Shown: positions 60,553 through 64,000 of the stretch, piece after piece | Layout: each line of letters starts with the position of its first letter | How positions within the stretch are numbered: position 1 is the stretch's first letter | Source of the DNA: Nocardioides anomalus | GTDB taxonomy: Bacteria > Actinomycetota > Actinomycetes > Propionibacteriales > Nocardioidaceae | Assembly (NCBI RefSeq): GCF_011046535.1 | Contig: NZ_CP049257.1 | Coordinates: forward strand, 4,526,001 to 4,590,000 | Direction of reading: 5' to 3' | DNA: 64,000 bases | The notes under the pieces: model-generated | Database searches by the model: none | What the model was told of the DNA's origin: nothing | What the model saw: only the letters and a program-made list of their open reading frames with translations | Program-made: the position numbers and the translations under genes

Positions 60553-61599
60553 GTGGCAGAGCCCCGCAACGTCATCATCATCGGCTCCGGCCCCACCGGC
60601 TACACCTCTGCGGTGTACGCCGCCCGAGCGAACCTGCAGCCCTTGGTCTTCGAGGGCTCGGTGACCGCCGGCGGTGCGCTGATGAACACCACCGAGGTCG
60701 AGAACTTCCCCGGCTTCCGCGACGGCATCATGGGTCCGGCCCTGATGGACGAGATGCGCGCCCAGGCCGAGCGGTTCGGCGCCGAGCTCGTCCCCGACGA
60801 CGTGGTCGAGGTCGACCTCACCGGCGACGTCAAGGTCGTCAAGACGTCAACGGAGACCTACACCGCCAAGGCCGTGATCCTGGCCATGGGCTCGGGCTAC
60901 CGCAAGCTCGGGCTGCCCCGCGAGGACGAGCTGTCCGGGCGCGGCGTGTCGTGGTGTGCGACCTGTGACGGCTTCTTCTTCCGCGAGCAGCACATCGCCG
61001 TGGTCGGCGGTGGCGACTCCGCGATCGAGGAGGCGACGTTCCTGACCCGCTTCGGCTCCAAGGTGTCGCTGATCGTGCGCCGCGACGAGCTGCGGGCCTC
61101 CAAGATCATGCAGGAGCGTGCCTTCGACGACCCGAAGCTGGAGATCGTGTGGAACTCCGCGGTCGCCGAGATCAACGGTGCCGACCGGCTGGAGTCGCTG
61201 ACCCTGGAGGACACCGTCACCGGTGAGCGCCGGCAGCTGGACGCGACCGGGCTGTTCATCGCCATCGGTCACGACCCGCGCTCGGAGCTGCTGACCGGCC
61301 AGGTCGACACCGACGACAACGGCTACGTCGTGGTCGAGCACCCCTCGACCCGCACCAACCTGATCGGCGTCTTCGCGGCCGGCGACCTGGTCGACCACCA
61401 GTACCGCCAGGCCATCACCGCCGCCGGCACCGGCTGCGCCGCCGCGCTGGACGCGGAGCGCTACCTGGCCGAGCTCGAGCACACCGGCGATGCACGGGAG
61501 GCCCAGCACCGGGCCGACGCCGAGGTCGCCGACGACCCGGACGCCGCGATGGCGGCCGGCGAGGTCGTGGTCGAGGAAGCACAGACCGCCGGCGCCTGA
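60553..61599 (+). CDS. trxB: Thioredoxin reductase
   Basis: 348 aa from GTG with AGGAG ~10 nt upstream. NADPH-dependent flavoprotein reducing thioredoxin. FAD loop [22 protein letters not shown], redox pair C135-ATC-C138 in [17 protein letters not shown] loop [16 protein letters not shown] and FAD-binding [24 protein letters not shown]. The C-terminus has an extra ~35-residue acidic tail ([28 protein letters not shown]), longer than in E. coli. It is the first of the trxB-trxA pair, expressed from a SigR-type promoter. Confidence 0.95.
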   Translation: MAEPRNVIIIGSGPTGYTSAVYAARANLQPLVFEGSVTAGGALMNTTEVENFPGFRDGIMGPALMDEMRAQAERFGAELVPDDVVEVDLTGDVKVVKTSTETYTAKAVILAMGSGYRKLGLPREDELSGRGVSWCATCDGFFFREQHIAVVGGGDSAIEEATFLTRFGSKVSLIVRRDELRASKIMQERAFDDPKLEIVWNSAVAEINGADRLESLTLEDTVTGERRQLDATGLFIAIGHDPRSELLTGQVDTDDNGYVVVEHPSTRTNLIGVFAAGDLVDHQYRQAITAAGTGCAAALDAERYLAELEHTGDAREAQHRADAEVADDPDAAMAAGEVVVEEAQTAGA

Positions 61600-61645
61600 G
61601 CCGGCTGACGGCCTCCTCCGGGCTCGCGGGCCCCACGCGTGGCGT

Positions 61646-61672
61646 GGGAACACCCGCGCCCGGCGTGGTGTT
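61646..61672 (+). promoter_or_regulatory. SigR/SigH-type promoter of trxA
   Basis: GGGAAC (61646-61651), 18 bases, GTT (61670-61672), within the 147-bp trxB-trxA gap. The spacing equals that of the trxB promoter. It gives trxA its own stress start, 75 nt before the TTG codon. A small ACCCGGG/CCCGGGT hairpin follows in the leader. Confidence 0.7.
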
Positions 61673-61746
61673 CACTGCTGTGACCCGGGCCGATCCCGGG
61701 TGCAGCGAGCCAGGCTTCAAGCTGAACTCAACCGAGAGGAACTCCC

Positions 61747-62076
61747 TTGAGCAACATCGACAGCGTGACCGACGCCGAGTTCGACACCCAGGTCCTCAAG
61801 TCCGACAAGCCGGTGCTGGTCGACTTCTGGGCCGAGTGGTGCGGGCCGTGCAAGCAGGTCGCGCCGATCCTGGACGAGATCGCGGGCCAGCACGGCGACA
61901 AGATCACCTTCTTGAAGATGAACGTCGACGAGAACCCCGTCACCCCTTCGTCGTACCGCGTCACCGGCATCCCGACGATCAACGTCTACCAGGGCGGCGA
62001 GGTCGTGAAGTCCATCGTCGGTGCCCGCCCCAAGGCGGCACTGCTCAACGAGCTCTCCGACTACATCAACGCCTGA
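61747..62076 (+). CDS. trxA: Thioredoxin
   Basis: 109 aa from TTG with GAGAGGA ~7 nt upstream; an in-frame ATG is missing near the expected N terminus, so TTG is the true start. Classic WCGPC active site (C32, C35) in VDFWAEWCGPCKQVAPIL and cis-Pro in GIPTINVYQGG. It reduces protein disulfides with TrxB and can recycle ArsC in this organism (inference). Independent SigR-type promoter in front. Confidence 0.95.
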   Translation: MSNIDSVTDAEFDTQVLKSDKPVLVDFWAEWCGPCKQVAPILDEIAGQHGDKITFLKMNVDENPVTPSSYRVTGIPTINVYQGGEVVKSIVGARPKAALLNELSDYINA

Positions 62077-62090
62077 GACCCCCGGCTGGT

Positions 62091-62741
62091 CTAGTTCAGG
62101 TCCGAGCGGCCCATCCTGCCTTCGGCGGGGTGGGCCGCTTTCGGTCGCACGACGCCCACGAGCCGCTCGAGCGCGGCCTCGACCTCGTCCTTGAGCGAGA
62201 GGGCGGCGCGCAGCTCCATCCGCATCCGCGGGGTCGCGCCGTGCGCGCGCTGGGTCTTGAAGCCCACGCTCCCCAGGAAGTCCGCGGGCACCACGCAGCT
62301 GCGCCGCGCGCCCGGCCCGCGGGTGTCGCCGAAGGCCTCGACGGCCTTGAAGCCGCCGCGCTTGATCAGGTCGCGCGCCATCCCCTGCACGAGCATCCGG
62401 CCGAGCCCGCCGCCGGCGTGGTCGGGGTGCACCCAGACGTTGGTGAGCAGCACGGCGTCCGGCGAGATCGGCGCGGTCGCGAACCCGCCCGCGCCGGGCA
62501 GGTAGCTGTCCGGCGCGTAGATCAGGTAGCCGACCGGCCGGTCGTCGACCAGCACGACGCGCCCGCACGACCCCCAGTCGCGCAGCACCTGCGAGACCCA
62601 CGCCTCGCGTTCGGCCGCCGCGTCCTCCGCGCCGACCCGGTCGCGGGCGACCGGGTCGAGCTGCCAGAACAGGCAGGTGCGGCACGGTCCCTCGAGCTCG
62701 GCCAGGTGGTCCACCGTGAGCCGGACGACCTTGCGCGACAT
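62091..62741 (-). CDS. GNAT family acetyltransferase
   Basis: 216 aa from ATG (SRKVVRLTVDHLAELEGPCRTCLFWQLDP). An N-terminal CRTCLFWQL stretch is specific to this group, followed by the acetyl-CoA loop VWVHPDHAGGGLGRMLVQGMARDLIKRGG and FLGSVGFKTQRA. Related GNATs lie next to trxA and parB in other actinobacteria, so the position is syntenic. The C-terminal tail (LVGVVRPKAAHPAEGRM) overlaps the trxA terminator. Substrate unknown. Confidence 0.87.
   Translation of the reverse strand: MSRKVVRLTVDHLAELEGPCRTCLFWQLDPVARDRVGAEDAAAEREAWVSQVLRDWGSCGRVVLVDDRPVGYLIYAPDSYLPGAGGFATAPISPDAVLLTNVWVHPDHAGGGLGRMLVQGMARDLIKRGGFKAVEAFGDTRGPGARRSCVVPADFLGSVGFKTQRAHGATPRMRMELRAALSLKDEVEAALERLVGVVRPKAAHPAEGRMGRSDLN
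62105..62139 (+). terminator. Terminator of trxA
   Basis: 16-base arms (14 paired) AGCGGCCCATCCTGCC / GGCGGGGTGGGCCGCT with a TTC loop and following TTT, 28 bp past the trxA stop. It lies within the 3' end of the convergent acetyltransferase gene. Confidence 0.7.
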
Positions 62742-62834
62742 GTCCCCAGCGTAGGCGCGCGGCGTACGTCTGTGACCGAGTCGTGGGCGCGGGCCGTGCC
62801 GAGGACGGGCCCGATCCCGCACACTAGGGGGATC

Positions 62835-64000
62835 ATGGAGAGCACGCCCTCGCGCCCGCAGGCCCGTCTCGACCCCTACGTCGACCGGTACGCCGCCCGC
62901 ACCGCCGGGATGACGGCCTCCGAGATCCGCGCTCTCTTCGCCGTCGCCTCGCGCCCCGAGGTGGTCTCGCTGGCCGGCGGCATGCCGAACATCTCCGGGC
63001 TCCCGCTCGACGTGGTGGGCCACGCGATCAGTGACCTGGTCGCCCAGCAGGGCCCGGTCGCCATGCAGTACGGCTCGGGCCAGGGCGTCCCGGAGCTGCG
63101 CGAGCAGATCACCGAGGTGATGCGCCTCGAGGGCATCGAGGCCCACCCCGACGACGTCGTGGTCACGGTCGGCTCGCAGCAGGCGGTCGACCTGGTCACC
63201 CGCGTCTTCTGCGACCCCGGCGACGTGGTGATCTGCGAGGCGCCGTCGTACGTCGGCGCGCTGGGCGTCTTCAAGGCCTACCAGTGCGAGGTCGTGCACG
63301 CCGAGATGGACGCCGACGGGCTCAACCCCGAGGCGCTGCGCCAGGCCATCGCGGCCACCAAGGCGGCCGGCAAGCGGATCAAGTTCCTCTACACCATCCC
63401 CAACTTCCACAACCCGGCCGGCGTGACGCTCACCGCGGCGCGGCGCCCGGAGATCCTCGACATCTGCCATCGCGAGGACATCCTGATCCTCGAGGACAAC
63501 CCCTACGGTCTGCTCGGCTTCGAGGGCGAGCCGATGCGCGCGCTGCGGGCCGACGCGGCCGAGGGCGTCATCTACCTCGGGTCGTTCTCCAAGACCTTCG
63601 CCCCCGGGTTCCGCGTGGGCTGGGCGCTCGCGCCCCACACCGTGCGCGAGAAGCTGGTCCTGGCCCAGGAGTCCGCCACGCTCTGCCCGCCGCAGTTCTC
63701 CCAGATGGCGGTGTCGGCGTACCTCTCGCACCACGACTGGCAGGGCCAGATCAAGCAGTTCCGCGAGATGTACCGCGAGCGGCGCGACGCCATGGTCGAC
63801 GCGCTGACCGACCAGATGCCGGCCTCCTGCCGCTGGAACGTGCCCGACGGCGGGTTCTACGTCTGGCTCACCCTGCCGCCGGGAGTGGACGCCAAGAACA
63901 TGCTGCCGCGCGCGGTCACCGCCCGGGTGGCCTATGTCCCTGGCACGGCGTTCTACGCCGACGGCTTCGGCTCCAGCGCGATGCGGCTGTCCTTCTGCTA
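62835..64000 (+). CDS. PLP-dependent aminotransferase (fold type I), 3' truncated by window end
   Basis: 388 complete codons visible, no stop before 64000. Start at ATG 62835 (ESTPSRPQARLDPYVDRYAARTAG). AT I/II-type marks: VSLAGGMPNISGLPLDVVG, MQYGSGQGVPELREQITEVM, TVGSQQAVDLVTRVFCDPGD, YTIPNFHNPAGVTLT (substrate/PLP Asn), ILEDNPYGLL and the PLP-Lys segment YLGSFSKTFAPGFRVGW. This resembles LysN/2-aminoadipate or branched-chain-type aminotransferases and the protein that often sits near parAB. Exact substrate not predictable. Confidence 0.9.
   Translation, partial: MESTPSRPQARLDPYVDRYAARTAGMTASEIRALFAVASRPEVVSLAGGMPNISGLPLDVVGHAISDLVAQQGPVAMQYGSGQGVPELREQITEVMRLEGIEAHPDDVVVTVGSQQAVDLVTRVFCDPGDVVICEAPSYVGALGVFKAYQCEVVHAEMDADGLNPEALRQAIAATKAAGKRIKFLYTIPNFHNPAGVTLTAARRPEILDICHREDILILEDNPYGLLGFEGEPMRALRADAAEGVIYLGSFSKTFAPGFRVGWALAPHTVREKLVLAQESATLCPPQFSQMAVSAYLSHHDWQGQIKQFREMYRERRDAMVDALTDQMPASCRWNVPDGGFYVWLTLPPGVDAKNMLPRAVTARVAYVPGTAFYADGFGSSAMRLSFC

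Overview
This is a very GC-rich actinobacterial chromosome segment, most likely from Nocardioides or another Nocardioidaceae member (inference). Supporting traits are an F420-dependent oxidoreductase, several DinB/mycothiol-type proteins, the PadR-inositol-1-phosphate synthase pair that feeds mycothiol and phosphatidylinositol synthesis, and GTG/TTG starts with many leaderless promoters. The right end carries the origin-proximal order cca - DUF6049 - murJ - pseudokinase - sigM - anti-sigma - trxB - trxA, as known from mycobacteria and streptomycetes, so the replication origin is probably near.

Layout. 0-16.7 kb is a mixed metabolic and accessory region: a beta-keto acid cleavage enzyme with a GntR regulator, a membrane RyR-domain protein, an MFS exporter, an F420 enzyme, two paralogous secreted calcium-binding-type proteins around a methyltransferase, a DUF429-RelA/SpoT fusion, YibE/F, a secreted beta-propeller protein and a split-barrel flavoprotein. 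16.7-18.7 kb holds dnaB behind a 550-bp leader rich in DnaA-box-like 9-mers. 18.7-25.7 kb is an accessory island (thiolase/SDR/TetR; arsR-aquaporin-arsC-GNAT with divergent arsI; MarR/SDR) lying between dnaB and the rpsF-ssb-rpsR-rplI operon. Both island ends carry a partial inverted copy of the 3' end of the neighbouring housekeeping gene. 27.8-34.2 kb has a small kinase, an MmyB-type regulator/SDR pair, endonuclease IV and a two-gene membrane glycosyltransferase operon.

34.1-39.8 kb is the most unusual block: an operon of ECF sigma factor, 162-aa protein, cytosolic subtilisin with a 4x NPFHWS repeat, and TPR-CHAT (caspase-like) protease, followed by a separately promoted, possibly chagasin-like, inhibitor-type gene. 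A 14-bp element (CCGGACGGTGTATC) is identical upstream of that last gene and of a distant zinc-metalloprotease operon (47.8-51.4 kb), and its GTGTATCAG core lies upstream of the sigma gene. I propose one sigma-controlled three-protease network.

39.9-47.8 kb is cell-envelope biology: a FemX-like ligase, an alanine-racemase-like protein, a frameshifted GT87 gene, a class A PBP, PadR and ino1. 51.4-64 kb is the conserved cca-to-trxA block. Both trxB and trxA have GGGAAY-N18-GTT promoters of the SigR/SigH thiol-stress type. The window ends inside a PLP-dependent aminotransferase.

Two genes (GT87 and DUF6049) are each broken by one extra base in a C/G homopolymer, so sequencing error is as likely as true mutation. 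I see no tRNA, rRNA, CRISPR array, insertion sequence or prophage.
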